Of a DNA stretch of 64,000 nucleotides, positions 28,552 through 37,413 are shown piece by piece. A program made the position numbers and the translations under genes. Position 1 is the first letter of the stretch. Each line of letters opens with the position of its first letter. Source of the stretch: Bin55 sp963667455 (GTDB taxonomy: Bacteria > Pseudomonadota > Gammaproteobacteria > Pseudomonadales > Azotimanducaceae); assembly GCA_963667455.2 (NCBI GenBank), contig CAXXFR010000005.1:50115-114114 (forward strand), read 5' to 3'. The notes under the pieces are model-generated. The model was not told the DNA's origin. It did not search any database and saw only the letters and a program-made list of their open reading frames with translations.

Positions 28552-29832
28552 ATGTTGGATCCCCGACTATTCCGGCAGGACCCGGATGCGATAGCTCGTG
28601 CACTCAGCTTGCGCGGAGTCGAATTGGACCTCGACACCTATCGTGAGCTTGAAAAGGCTCGCCACGATTTCCAGACTGAAATGGAGACGTTGCAGCACGA
28701 ACGCAACGTCGCTTCAAAGGAGATCGGAGAGGCTCGACGGGCAGGAGAGGACATCGAACCGCTGGTAGGAGCGGTTGGAGACTTAGGCCTTCGTCTCGAT
28801 GTCGTCCGCAAGGAGTTTCACAAGGTTCAAGAGGAACTAGACGATTTTCAGCTCCACGTTCCGAATATCCCTCACGAGTCTGTACCTCCGGGCGAGACCG
28901 ACGACGACAATCTCGAACTCTATCGCTGGGGAGACGTTCCGGACTTTACTTTCGAACCGAGAGACCATGTTGACTTAGCTGGCAATGCGCTGGATTTTGA
29001 AGCGTCTGTCCGCATTGCGGGAAGTCGATTTTCGGTGTTGCGTGGACCACTGGCGCGGGTGCATCGAGGTCTGACTCAATTCATGCTCGATATGCACATC
29101 GACGAACACGGCTATGAGGAGCTGTACGTTCCCTTTGTGGTGAATCGTGACTCAATGACCGCCACGGGTCAGTTGCCAAAGTTCGAAGACGATGTCTTTT
29201 GGGTTCGGCACGATCAGGACTTCTTTCTCATTCCAACGGCGGAAGTTCCTGTGACTAACATGGTGCGCGATCAGATATTGAACGCGGACGATCTGCCACT
29301 TCGGTATGTCTGTCACACGCCGTGTTTCCGAAGGGAATCAGGTACCCATGGGAAAGATACGCGCGGACTAATTCGATTGCATCAATTTGAAAAGGTCGAG
29401 CTCGTTCACATCACGCACCCCGATCAGTCTTGGCAGGCACTCGATGAGATTGTCAATCATGCTGAAACGGTACTCAAACGGCTAGGGATTCCGTTTCGTG
29501 CAGTGAGTTTGTGTGGTGGCGACCTGGGCTTCGCTTCTGCCAAGACTATCGACTTGGAAGTTTGGTTGCCTGGTTTTGAGCGCTATCGTGAGGTTTCTTC
29601 TTGCAGCAATTTCCTCGATTTTCAAGCGCGACGTGCACAGGCTCGATTCCGACCTGGACCTCAAGAGCGGCCGATGTTGGTGCACACGCTTAATGGTTCG
29701 GGGCTTGCAACCGGTCGAATCTTGATTGCGCTCCTCGAAAACTATCAAGATGAGAAGGGAAGAGTAAAAATCCCAGATGAGCTGGTGCGCTACGTTGGAG
29801 GGATGGAGTACCTGGAGTTCGAGCAGGACTAG
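28552..29832 (+). CDS. serS: Seryl-tRNA synthetase
   Basis: A 426-residue class II synthetase. The first 100 residues form the long antiparallel coiled-coil arm (KARHDFQTEMETLQHERNVA) that grips the long variable arm of tRNA-Ser. Motif 2 is CFRRESGTHGKDTRGLIRLH, followed by QFEKVE, and motif 3 is GSGLATGRILIALLENYQ. The tRNA it charges has one gene in this window, at 37.4 kb. Confidence 0.97.
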   Translation: MLDPRLFRQDPDAIARALSLRGVELDLDTYRELEKARHDFQTEMETLQHERNVASKEIGEARRAGEDIEPLVGAVGDLGLRLDVVRKEFHKVQEELDDFQLHVPNIPHESVPPGETDDDNLELYRWGDVPDFTFEPRDHVDLAGNALDFEASVRIAGSRFSVLRGPLARVHRGLTQFMLDMHIDEHGYEELYVPFVVNRDSMTATGQLPKFEDDVFWVRHDQDFFLIPTAEVPVTNMVRDQILNADDLPLRYVCHTPCFRRESGTHGKDTRGLIRLHQFEKVELVHITHPDQSWQALDEIVNHAETVLKRLGIPFRAVSLCGGDLGFASAKTIDLEVWLPGFERYREVSSCSNFLDFQARRAQARFRPGPQERPMLVHTLNGSGLATGRILIALLENYQDEKGRVKIPDELVRYVGGMEYLEFEQD

Positions 29833-30009
29833 TGTCGGATATGTTGCTCACATGGAGAATGTCTAGCCAAAAAGCGTCCATGGAAATAGATTAAATTGGG
29901 TGTTTGACCTGTAAATCGTACCTATAGGGACATACTTTCAATCAATTGTCAACAGGAATCGAGTCTCCTTAAATCTAGCATGCTTCGACAAGATCACAAT
30001 TCCACCAAC

Positions 30010-30321
30010 CTATAGACAGTCAGATGGCTTCGGAATTCCACTGATCTGTGCCACAACTTTGGATGTCTGGTTCGTGAACAGCTTTGCCAACGCTATCGAG
30101 TTTCCCAGTCGCGGATCGAGTTGTCGAGCTAGCGTCACGAGCGGTCGCATGGTCGGGCTAATTCCAGTCTTCTTGTAGAACCCTCTGGCCGCTTCGACGA
30201 TCATCCAGTGGTCGGCGGTTAGTTCGACTCCGTAGTCTGCCGCAACTGTAGTCGCATGCACCCGGGTCCAAGACCCGACATCCCGCAAGTAGCCGTCTGC
30301 GTCTACTTCACTCACTTCCAC
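30010..30321 (-). CDS. tusE: TusE/DsrC-family sulfur carrier
   Basis: A 103-residue protein with the family ending GIPKPSDCL, whose penultimate cysteine carries the persulfide. Only this one of the two DsrC C-terminal cysteines is present, which points to TusE (tRNA thiolation) rather than DsrC of dissimilatory sulfur oxidation. It passes sulfur from TusBCD to MnmA. GTG at 30321 overlaps the end of tusB by ten bases; an alternative GTG lies at 30315. Confidence 0.9.
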   Translation of the reverse strand: MEVSEVDADGYLRDVGSWTRVHATTVAADYGVELTADHWMIVEAARGFYKKTGISPTMRPLVTLARQLDPRLGNSIALAKLFTNQTSKVVAQISGIPKPSDCL

Positions 30322-30560
30322 GTAACCGAGTTCGAGTGGGCAACGACGAGCTTGAGAAATCCGTCGTAATCGGTAGCTGTCACTCGTGCGGGCAAGTCAA
30401 TTCCACGAGCATCAAGGTCTTCTTGCATTGCGAAACATTGAGCTGATTCCACAGTCGTCGCAGCATACACGCCATTGCCGATGAACAACACAGAATCCTC
30501 TTCACGAACTGTAGAAATACAGGATTGCAGTCCCAATGCGCTCCCAACGATATGCAACAT
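30312..30560 (-). CDS. tusB: TusB/DsrH-family protein
   Basis: An 82-residue subunit of the TusBCD heterohexamer. MLHIVGSA at the start and SVLFIGNGVYAAT are typical of DsrH/TusB. The start ATG at 30560 shares one base with the tusC stop (TGATG), so translation is coupled. Confidence 0.85.
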   Translation of the reverse strand: MLHIVGSALGLQSCISTVREEDSVLFIGNGVYAATTVESAQCFAMQEDLDARGIDLPARVTATDYDGFLKLVVAHSNSVTWK

Positions 30561-30904
30561 CAATCGCTCACCACACAGTTCGCAGTTCGTAACAGATCAG
30601 TGAACTTTTCCTCGGACGCAGTTGTTACGAAGTCGGGCATTTGTCGCGGATCGATTCCACGTGAGATCAGGCTCGCTTCAAGAACGAAGATGTCAGAGAT
30701 GTCATACGTGGGAAGAGCAGACCACTTGCTTGCAGTGTCTTTGCGCTGATTCTTGGTCCCATCGCCCAGAAGCTGATACACCCCTTCGTCCAGAAAGACC
30801 ACTGTTGTCGGTTGTTCAAAGACTCCGCTTACCAGAACCATGTCAACTGTCTCGTTGGCGGTGTTTCCCGGCAGATCGCGGACGAGGTAAAGAATCGAGT
30901 TCAT
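30560..30904 (-). CDS. tusC: TusC/DsrF-family protein
   Basis: A 114-residue DsrE-fold subunit of TusBCD. VFEQPTTVVFLDEGVYQLL is the diagnostic segment, and YDISDIFVLEASLISRGI matches the family's C-terminal half. Its start ATG overlaps the tusD stop. No dsrAB or other sulfur-oxidation genes are in the window, supporting the Tus role. Confidence 0.87.
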   Translation of the reverse strand: MNSILYLVRDLPGNTANETVDMVLVSGVFEQPTTVVFLDEGVYQLLGDGTKNQRKDTASKWSALPTYDISDIFVLEASLISRGIDPRQMPDFVTTASEEKFTDLLRTANCVVSD

Positions 30905-31272
30905 CAGTTGAAGGTCACTAGTCGGTCTGAAGCCATAGCGGCCTCAGCGAATTGACCCAATCCCACGATTTCAAACCCAACTTTGGCGTCGGACTCCGTC
31001 GAAGGAGCTTCCACTCCCCGACGTTGCGCTGCTCCAACGCAGACCTCGAGTCTTAGATTGTTTTGGCGTGCAAAGTCTTGCCATGCGTCTTGCACATTCC
31101 ACTCGTCAGTCGGGACTTGAAAATTCCGATTGGCGATCAACGCAGCATCTTTGTAGAAGAACACACGTAACAGCTCATGGTTCTCTTCGATCACCGCTTT
31201 CGCGAACTGCAGCGCTTGCCGACACGCATCGCTGGAGTGGGGTGATCCTTGCACCAATAGGCTAATTCGCAT
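30904..31272 (-). CDS. tusD: TusD/DsrE-family sulfurtransferase subunit
   Basis: A 122-residue protein from ATG 31272. It opens with MRISLLVQGSPHSSDACRQA and has RVFFYKDAALIANR; the active cysteine is in LEVCVGAAQRRGV. It accepts sulfur from TusA and hands it on to TusE. First gene of the tusDCBE operon. Confidence 0.89.
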   Translation of the reverse strand: MRISLLVQGSPHSSDACRQALQFAKAVIEENHELLRVFFYKDAALIANRNFQVPTDEWNVQDAWQDFARQNNLRLEVCVGAAQRRGVEAPSTESDAKVGFEIVGLGQFAEAAMASDRLVTFN

Positions 31273-31642
31273 CCGCTGTCTTCCTTGGGTCAAACGCACG
31301 ATCGGCAAGAAACAGAATGGTGGTCAATTCTAGGCTTCGATGGGATTGAGTACGACATGTGGACACCTGATGGGAATGGATCCAACGTTGTAGGAAGTAA
31401 GGGAGTTCATACGTCGATATGAGCGAACCAATCCTGTGCTCTCTTGTCTGAAGTCACGAGTATAGATTTGTATTCGCCTTGCCCAGGAAAACGGGCTACT
31501 AGGGACTTCACGCAGACACGGCTCGCTTGTCCGACTAATGTGCCGACCTGCAAACGACCTTCGGCAACACTAAAGAGGGGCATCTCGTTCCGATGCCAAT
31601 TTGGCTGTAAGCCTAGATATTTTGAGTTTCTGGAGTCTTAAA
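31273..31642. other. Intergenic region between tusD and the HEPN gene
   Basis: A 370-base gap between divergent genes. No gene or RNA recognised. A short inverted repeat GGCATC-N7-GATGCC lies at 31579-31597, and GGAG at 31632-31635 is a ribosome binding site for the HEPN gene. Confidence 0.45.
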
Positions 31643-32068
31643 GTGAACATCGACACGACCTTCTTGCGCCAGTGCATCGCTAGGATCGAGCGCACAGCCG
31701 AGGAGTATGACCAGCTTGAAGATAGCACCGATGCAGTGCATGAAATCTATTTGGAGACTATCGTTTCGCAGTTCGAACGGGTGCTCGAGCAGAGCGGAAA
31801 GCTACTGCGTAAACGGCTCGCTGCTTTCTTCGCCAGCAATCTCCACGTCGACCGATTGGAATACAAGGACTTGTTCCGACATGCTGCACGGCATGGCCTA
31901 ATTGACATTGAAGCGGTCGAACGGTGGTTCGGCTATCGAGACCACAGTGGTGCAACTGCTGGTGAGACCGGGGAGAGAAGTCCCGATGCGATCTTTGGGC
32001 TGATACCGAGCCTCATCGTCGATGCACGATCACTTGCTGAAATGATCGGAGAAGACCAGAGTGACTGA
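31643..32068 (+). CDS. HEPN-domain protein (HepT-like) with degenerate active site
   Basis: A 141-residue helical protein of the nucleotidyltransferase-substrate-binding (HI0074/HepT) type, paired with a minimal nucleotidyltransferase. GTG at 31643 with GGAG eight bases upstream. In active HepT the segment reads YRDNRNNTAHDYG, holding the RNase motif R-x4-H-x-Y. Here the aligned residues 98-110 are YRDHSGATAGETG: Arg becomes Ser102, His becomes Gly107 and the Tyr that the partner adenylylates becomes Thr109. The protein should therefore lack RNase activity and lack the usual modification site. Overlaps the partner gene by eight bases. Confidence 0.8.
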   Translation: MNIDTTFLRQCIARIERTAEEYDQLEDSTDAVHEIYLETIVSQFERVLEQSGKLLRKRLAAFFASNLHVDRLEYKDLFRHAARHGLIDIEAVERWFGYRDHSGATAGETGERSPDAIFGLIPSLIVDARSLAEMIGEDQSD

Positions 32069-32402
32069 GTCGCTTCACCTACAGCCGAGGCACCTGCGCG
32101 TTCTCGAGAAACTTCTGCTTGAGCACCTGCCAGATGTTGAAGCATGGGCATACGGTAGTCGAGTAAATGGACGAAGCCATGATGGGAGCGATCTGGATCT
32201 CGTATTGCGAGGTCCGGGACTGAAGGAGATTCCAATTGGTCCGTTGCTAGACTTTGAGGAGGCCCTCACGGAGTCGAAAATTCCGTTTCTTGTTGAGGCG
32301 AGAGACTGGGCGAGGCTGCCGGATCGGTTTCATTGTCGCATCGAGCGAGAGTATGTCGTTATTGCACAAGGTTCGACGAGCCAGCAAAGCCATGAAGACT
32401 GA
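32061..32402 (+). CDS. MNT-type minimal nucleotidyltransferase
   Basis: A 113-residue protein with the polymerase-beta-like motif GS-x9-D-x-D: AYGSRVNGRSHDGSDLDLVL, with Gly32-Ser33, Asp44 and Asp46. The third acid appears as Glu79 in FLVEARDW. In MntA/HepT toxin-antitoxin pairs this enzyme AMPylates the HEPN toxin. GTG at 32061. The catalytic set looks intact although the target residue in the partner is missing. Confidence 0.83.
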   Translation: MTESLHLQPRHLRVLEKLLLEHLPDVEAWAYGSRVNGRSHDGSDLDLVLRGPGLKEIPIGPLLDFEEALTESKIPFLVEARDWARLPDRFHCRIEREYVVIAQGSTSQQSHED

Positions 32403-32453
32403 AGGAAGAAACTGCCTTAACAGAGAGCTGTCCACAGAGACGTGCGCAGTCCT

Positions 32454-33977
32454 ATGCGTCTATTAAATTCAAGAAAACTAGCTCTGTTTGGAGTGCTTTT
32501 CCTATTGACCGCACTACTGGGAGTCGGTTGGTTACTGGGGACGATTGATCCCAAAGATGGGTCACGAGAACCAATAGTCGACAGACCGTATACAAGTGGA
32601 GGCAATGATGAACGAGACTCGACTGCTGAAGTGGTGAAGGCAGGAATTCGAAATCTCGAGCAAGACGATCCTCTCTTCACTCCCGAACGGGTCATTCTGA
32701 ATGTTCGATGTCAGATGCGCACGGGAGAAGGCGCTGCTAGAGATGTTGCCGTTTTGACGTTTCTCGACGAGAACAGCACTGAGTATGCAGTTTTGGGTGG
32801 CACGGGAGCGCTGGCACGGGGGCGCTTAGAGTTTCGAGCCAATCACGCTAGGATTGGCCTCCGAGCTGATGGTTCGATGGTGTACGGCTTTGGAGACCTT
32901 CGACTCAATTCCAGAGTGTTTCGGAAGGAAAATACGGATGAACCTGTCAGAATCTACCACAACGATCTTGTTGTTTACGAGACCAACAAGGCATGGGACT
33001 TCGGGGTTGCGGACGACGGAACATCCTTTTTTGTTCACGAGCCCGCTCCCGGAGGAGCTTCGCGTCTAGTGGTGAGGGATCTCGACAGAAATACACAGGT
33101 GGAGTACGATCTGGACACGAGGCTAACTCCTGTCAGCGACTTTTCCGTAGGCCATACCTTAGGTTATTCGAACGACGGTTCCGAGGTCGTTTTCATGTCG
33201 GCTCAGGATGATTCAAGCGGCATGGGAATCTACTATTTCTATCCTGTGAAAGACACCACCAAGCCCCGTCGAATTACGGTCGAATCGGGTTGGGGCGCGT
33301 TGCTGACCTCGAGCGAGAACGGTTACTTCGTCGACAGTCCCGACGAACTGGAGCCACACGAATTTGGAGACGTCTGGCAGGTCACGCGACGTCGAATTGA
33401 TGTCTCGAACGGCGAAACCGAGGACCTGTGGAGCAGAAGGCTACACATTCACAACCACTCAGGAAGGCTGTCCATCTCCCAAAATGGAGAGTGGTTGGGA
33501 TTGTCGGGCTACGATTACACAGTATTGGATACGGAAACGGGAGAGACAGTATTTAGCTATCCCTCTGCGGGAGATCCCGAGGCGAAGCTGGCACGACTAC
33601 GCCCGGTACTTCCTGAAGGGGCAACGATAGATGACATGGGAAGACAGGGGTCTATCGGGTTTAGAGGGAACACGCTTGTCGTGTATCGTAGACACGGCGA
33701 TACCGAAGCCTGTAGCAAGAAGCCTGGAGAACCATACGATCCGATCCGAAGAAGGGAGTGCATCAAGGAGCTCAGGTTGCTTGGGAAATATCGTGAGTTC
33801 TTTGACGTTTATGAAATGGACTCCATTGAACTCGATAGTTCGCCATCCTACGCCGTGGAGGTCTATTCGGAGTCAGGTTGCATGCCAGCCAACGGACGAT
33901 GGCGGGGATTGTTGGAACGTGGTGGAGAGCTTGTGTATCGTTCGGAACGATCACTTGGAGGTAGTGTCTTGCCGTAG
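32454..33977 (+). CDS. Membrane-anchored beta-propeller-like protein
   Basis: A protein of about 507 residues (ATG 32454; GTG at 32442 is also possible). One N-terminal membrane helix (LALFGVLFLLTALLGVGWLL) anchors a large exported domain. The domain shows recurrent short beta-strand units (GFGDLRLNS, FVHEPAPGG, LGYSNDGSEVVFMS, LSISQNGEWLGLSGYDYTVL) reminiscent of WD40-like/TolB-type propellers. Four cysteines occur, three of them in the last third. No family was recognised with certainty. It lies 51 bases after the MNT gene on the same strand and may be co-transcribed. Confidence 0.55.
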   Translation: MRLLNSRKLALFGVLFLLTALLGVGWLLGTIDPKDGSREPIVDRPYTSGGNDERDSTAEVVKAGIRNLEQDDPLFTPERVILNVRCQMRTGEGAARDVAVLTFLDENSTEYAVLGGTGALARGRLEFRANHARIGLRADGSMVYGFGDLRLNSRVFRKENTDEPVRIYHNDLVVYETNKAWDFGVADDGTSFFVHEPAPGGASRLVVRDLDRNTQVEYDLDTRLTPVSDFSVGHTLGYSNDGSEVVFMSAQDDSSGMGIYYFYPVKDTTKPRRITVESGWGALLTSSENGYFVDSPDELEPHEFGDVWQVTRRRIDVSNGETEDLWSRRLHIHNHSGRLSISQNGEWLGLSGYDYTVLDTETGETVFSYPSAGDPEAKLARLRPVLPEGATIDDMGRQGSIGFRGNTLVVYRRHGDTEACSKKPGEPYDPIRRRECIKELRLLGKYREFFDVYEMDSIELDSSPSYAVEVYSESGCMPANGRWRGLLERGGELVYRSERSLGGSVLP

Positions 33978-34138
33978 TCAGCAAGTTTAGGAAGCTCTTA
34001 TTCAGACACCTATAGATACGTCTGGTTACTCTGAGAATCACAGCCGTCTGACAGTCTCCTGAAGTTGTGTACCAATCGCCTTCCTGCAGTAGCCAAGGCG
34101 TGTCGAGTAAATCTACTAATCGCTAAATCGGACCCCTT

Positions 34139-35416
34139 ATGACCATCTTTGAACGAACCCAGACCTCCACGTTATCGAGCCGCCTACACGAAGTGCCTAG
34201 ACATATCACGATTGTGACGGGTCCGCGCCAAACGGGCAAGACTACACTGGTCCGACAGGCACTCAGACAGCTTGATTGTCCTTCCCGATACGTGTCTGTC
34301 GATGAACCCGAATCAGCAATTCTTCCTCCAATTCCAGGCCTAAGTCAATCTCAACGTGAGTTTGTGGAGCAGCAATTGGCCTCGCTCGACGGCTTAGCAG
34401 ACGCACGATGGTTGGTCTTGCAGTGGGAACTAGCTCGGTTGGCCGCCGAGAGTTCGGATCGAGGCATGGTTCTTGCAATCGACGAGATTGAGAAAATCCC
34501 GAACTGGTTGGCGACGGTCAAGGGGCTATGGGACGCAGATCGACGCTTCGATCGGCCATTGCACATCATTCTTATCTGCTCAGCTCCAATGCGCATGCAG
34601 AAGAGGTTGACTGAGAGTCTTGCCGGCAGATTCGAGGTCATTCAGCTGTTGCACTGGTCGTTCGAAGAAATGTCGACAGCGTTTGGATTCGATCTCCATC
34701 AATACATCTACTTCGGCGGCTATCCAGGCGGTGCACCGCTCGTTTCCGAGCAGAGCCGATGGCGCGCATACGTAGCCAAAGCTCTGGTCGAACCCAACAT
34801 TGAACGTGACATTCTCGCTCTTCAGCGAGTAGACAAACCCGCTTTGCTGAAGCAGTTGTTTCGGCTTTGCGCTGAGAATTCCAGTCAAGTTTTTTCATAC
34901 AACAAGATATTGGGCAATCTGCAGGGAGCTGGCAGCACAAGCACCTTGAAGCGCTACCTAGACTTCCTTTCACATACCGGACTGATCGCAGGTATCACCA
35001 AGTACGCAGGTGGAATCTATCCACGAAGAGCTTCCAGCCCCAAGCTCATGCTTTTCAACACCGCACTCATGGCCGCTGCGTCGGGATACACTTTCGAGGA
35101 GGCCAAGGCCGACCGTAGCTATTGGGGACGCCTTGTCGAGAGTGCGGTGGGTGCACATTTAATCAATACTGGCGTACCAGAACACGACCTTCATTATTGG
35201 CGTGAAAAAGCCTACGAAGTGGACTTCGTTATGAGACGAGGTCGAAAGTTGGCAGCCTTTGAAGTGAACAGTGGTCGGCGCAAGTCACGGTCAAGTGGGC
35301 TCAGGCGACTTGCGAAGCGCTTCGGTGTCCAGACAACCGTTATCGTAGGCGAGGGAGGTATTCCACTCTCCGAATTTCTTTTAACGCCGGCTCGAGAGTG
35401 GCTCGACAATTTTTGA
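34139..35416 (+). CDS. AAA_14/DUF4143 ATPase
   Basis: A 425-residue ATPase of the AAA_14 plus DUF4143 architecture. Walker A is GPRQTGKTT at 28-36 and Walker B is MVLAIDEIEKIPNW. The segment after it, usually GSSA near a sensor serine, reads LICSAPMRMQKRLTESLAGR. The C-terminal DUF4143 half has LFNTALMAAASG, GRLVESAVGAHLINTG and YWREKAYEVDFVM, a PD-(D/E)XK-like fold by family knowledge. Such proteins are common in accessory regions; their role is unknown. Confidence 0.87.
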   Translation: MTIFERTQTSTLSSRLHEVPRHITIVTGPRQTGKTTLVRQALRQLDCPSRYVSVDEPESAILPPIPGLSQSQREFVEQQLASLDGLADARWLVLQWELARLAAESSDRGMVLAIDEIEKIPNWLATVKGLWDADRRFDRPLHIILICSAPMRMQKRLTESLAGRFEVIQLLHWSFEEMSTAFGFDLHQYIYFGGYPGGAPLVSEQSRWRAYVAKALVEPNIERDILALQRVDKPALLKQLFRLCAENSSQVFSYNKILGNLQGAGSTSTLKRYLDFLSHTGLIAGITKYAGGIYPRRASSPKLMLFNTALMAAASGYTFEEAKADRSYWGRLVESAVGAHLINTGVPEHDLHYWREKAYEVDFVMRRGRKLAAFEVNSGRRKSRSSGLRRLAKRFGVQTTVIVGEGGIPLSEFLLTPAREWLDNF

Positions 35417-35417
35417 G

Positions 35418-35436
35418 ATGCCCGTTCGACGGGCAT
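35418..35436. repeat. Perfect hairpin/palindrome after the ATPase gene
   Basis: ATGCCCGT-TCG-ACGGGCAT, an eight-base-pair perfect stem immediately after the ATPase stop. It could act in termination with the next hairpin or as a binding site for the neighbouring XRE-type protein. Confidence 0.5.
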
Positions 35437-35450
35437 GAGGTGAGATGATG

Positions 35451-35473
35451 TTCCACTGAAAGTGGAATTGTTT
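35451..35473 (+). terminator. Possible terminator
   Basis: TTCCACT-GAA-AGTGGAA (seven-base-pair perfect stem) followed by TTGTTT. It is A/T-containing and rather weak, but lies between two genes 156 bases apart. Confidence 0.45.
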
Positions 35474-35572
35474 AAGAACAACGAGTTATTGATCCAACTT
35501 CCTACGAGTAGGACCGCTTCATCTAGTTAGAGTGAGGCAAGTATGAGACGAGCAAACAATTGAGGCGATGTA

Positions 35573-36724
35573 ATGATCAGAGTTCCTGTCAAGCCAGAGA
35601 TTTTGCGTTGGGCGCGGGAACGTGCCGGTCATTCCTTGGACGATCTTGAAATGAGATTTCAGAGGCTACCGGACTGGGAGAGTGGCGCAATACACCCCAC
35701 TTGGAAACAGCTAGAGGCATTCTCGCGCACCGTGCATGTTCCGTTCGGCTACCTGTTTCTCAGCAAGCCTCCCCAGGAAGATGTCCACATCCCGGATTTT
35801 CGCTCCAACGGTGGACTACCAGCCGAAAGTATCAGTACAAATCTGCTGGAGATGATCCATGCCTGCCAGGAAAGACAGAGTTGGTATCGGGAATTCGCAA
35901 GCGACAGAGGTGAGCCTCCTCTCGGTTTTGTCGGAAGTGCTTCGCTTGAGATGGATCCAGAGACGGTGGCACGCAAAATGCGAGATGTCCTTGATTTCAA
36001 TCTCGAGCGACAGCAGGAATACTCGACTTGGACCGATGCACTAGGTCAGCTCAACCGTCAGGCCGATCAGTCTGGAGTTCTCGTCATGGTGAGCGGAATT
36101 GTCAAGAGCAATACTCGTCGGCCTCTCGATCCAGCAGAATTTCTTGGCTTTGCACTAAGTGACCCGCTTGCGCCGCTAATCTTCGTCAATAGAAGACACA
36201 CCAGTGCAGACCTGATGTTCGTCGCGGCGCACGAACTTGCTCACCTATGGCTAGGTGAGTCGGCCTTGTCAAACCTTGGCGCTGCTCCCGGGCAGGGACT
36301 TTGTCCTCAGGAGTTGTGGTGCAATGCAGTGGCAGCGGAATTTTTGGTGCCGTTGGAAGCTCTTCGATTGGTACTGAACGAGAATGAGTCTTTGACTTCG
36401 ATGCTCACTCGGCTGGCTCGCCACTTCAAAGTGAGTACATTGGTCATCCTGCGTCGTTTGCTTGATGCAGGTTGGCTGACTCGTAGACGGTTTGAGTCCG
36501 CTTTCAAGCAGGAGAGAGCACGTCCACGCTGTCTCGTTCACTCGGGAGTCGGCTGTGGCAACTTCCATCGAACTACGGTGTCGAGGGTCGGTATGAGGTT
36601 TGCTCAAGCACTCACGGCCTGCACGTTGGAAGGTCGGACTCTGTACCGAGATGCGTTCCAAATGCTTGGCATCAGGAAAACTGCTACATTCAGAAAGATC
36701 GCACTCGAAGTTGGGGTGAAGTGA
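35573..36724 (+). CDS. XRE-ImmA/IrrE metallopeptidase-domain protein
   Basis: A 383-residue protein. Residues 1-65 are an XRE-type helix-turn-helix (ILRWARERAGHSLDDLE, IHPTWKQLEAF); residues 180-270 form an ImmA/IrrE zinc peptidase with HELAH at 220-224. About 100 further C-terminal residues follow the peptidase core (ERARPRCLVHSGVGCGNFHR), perhaps a ligand or stress-sensing part. In many genomes this architecture precedes a DUF4411 PIN-like toxin gene; none follows here. Confidence 0.87.
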   Translation: MIRVPVKPEILRWARERAGHSLDDLEMRFQRLPDWESGAIHPTWKQLEAFSRTVHVPFGYLFLSKPPQEDVHIPDFRSNGGLPAESISTNLLEMIHACQERQSWYREFASDRGEPPLGFVGSASLEMDPETVARKMRDVLDFNLERQQEYSTWTDALGQLNRQADQSGVLVMVSGIVKSNTRRPLDPAEFLGFALSDPLAPLIFVNRRHTSADLMFVAAHELAHLWLGESALSNLGAAPGQGLCPQELWCNAVAAEFLVPLEALRLVLNENESLTSMLTRLARHFKVSTLVILRRLLDAGWLTRRRFESAFKQERARPRCLVHSGVGCGNFHRTTVSRVGMRFAQALTACTLEGRTLYRDAFQMLGIRKTATFRKIALEVGVK

Positions 36725-36848
36725 TGTCGAAGTGCTTTCTGGTTGGATGTCGATAGCTCAAATCAGGAGTCCTTGCTACGTGTTCTCCAGTTCTCACAGT
36801 GTCGATATCCGTTAGCACGGCCGTTCTAGGGCTTGGCGGATACCGAGT

Positions 36849-37301
36849 CTAAGGGTCGTCCGGCTCTGTAACAAACCTCAGTGCTAGGCCACGAGTGATC
36901 CAGTCGATGTCAGTACGTTCAGACATTACCAACAAACTCACAATGTCCTTTGGGGTCATGCCAGTATCCTTCGCCAGAGGGCCAAATACGCTTTTGAGAA
37001 ATTCCGCAGAGGGCGGGTAAGCAAGCCCATCAAGCACGATGGCAACTCGACTGCCGTTGGCTGCAGCTTCCTTCAGGCGTGGAACCAAATGCTTCTGCCG
37101 AAACGCTTGGCCATTGAATTCACCGACATCAGGTCCAGCACCTCTCGGTGCTTGGGAGAAGTCTTTTGCGATGTTGATGATTAACTCGACATCCTCTTCG
37201 TCGACAGGATTGTCTTCAAGATCAAATAGCAATCGCTTATTCGTTGCGGCTCTATCTCGTCCCAGCCATTTCCAAATTCTGGAAATCGCCTTTCGAATCA
37301 T
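36849..37301 (-). CDS. STAS-like (DUF4325) protein
   Basis: A 150-residue protein from ATG 37301 (TTG at 37328 is possible). A basic N-terminus (MIRKAISRIWKWLGRDRAAT) is followed by a domain with GEFNGQAFRQKHLVPRLKEA, VAIVLDGLAYPPSAEFLKSV and FGPL, which matches the STAS-like DUF4325 family. The function of the family is unknown. It lies 113 bases downstream of tRNA-Ser on the same strand and converges with the XRE-ImmA gene. Confidence 0.7.
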   Translation of the reverse strand: MIRKAISRIWKWLGRDRAATNKRLLFDLEDNPVDEEDVELIINIAKDFSQAPRGAGPDVGEFNGQAFRQKHLVPRLKEAAANGSRVAIVLDGLAYPPSAEFLKSVFGPLAKDTGMTPKDIVSLLVMSERTDIDWITRGLALRFVTEPDDP

Positions 37302-37413
37302 TTGCTTAGGCACCCGATTGGTTAGCAAGTTGAAGTGTATATGTACTGTTTCCGACGCTATGGTCTCTCAGACCGGGAAATCTTGTGAAGTTGGACGACC
37401 TCAGGACAAACTT

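Noticed and set aside
29833..31642. att-site copy of the tRNA-Ser 3' end bounding an island
   Set aside because: Scanning found no repeat of the acceptor/T-arm sequence and no integrase.
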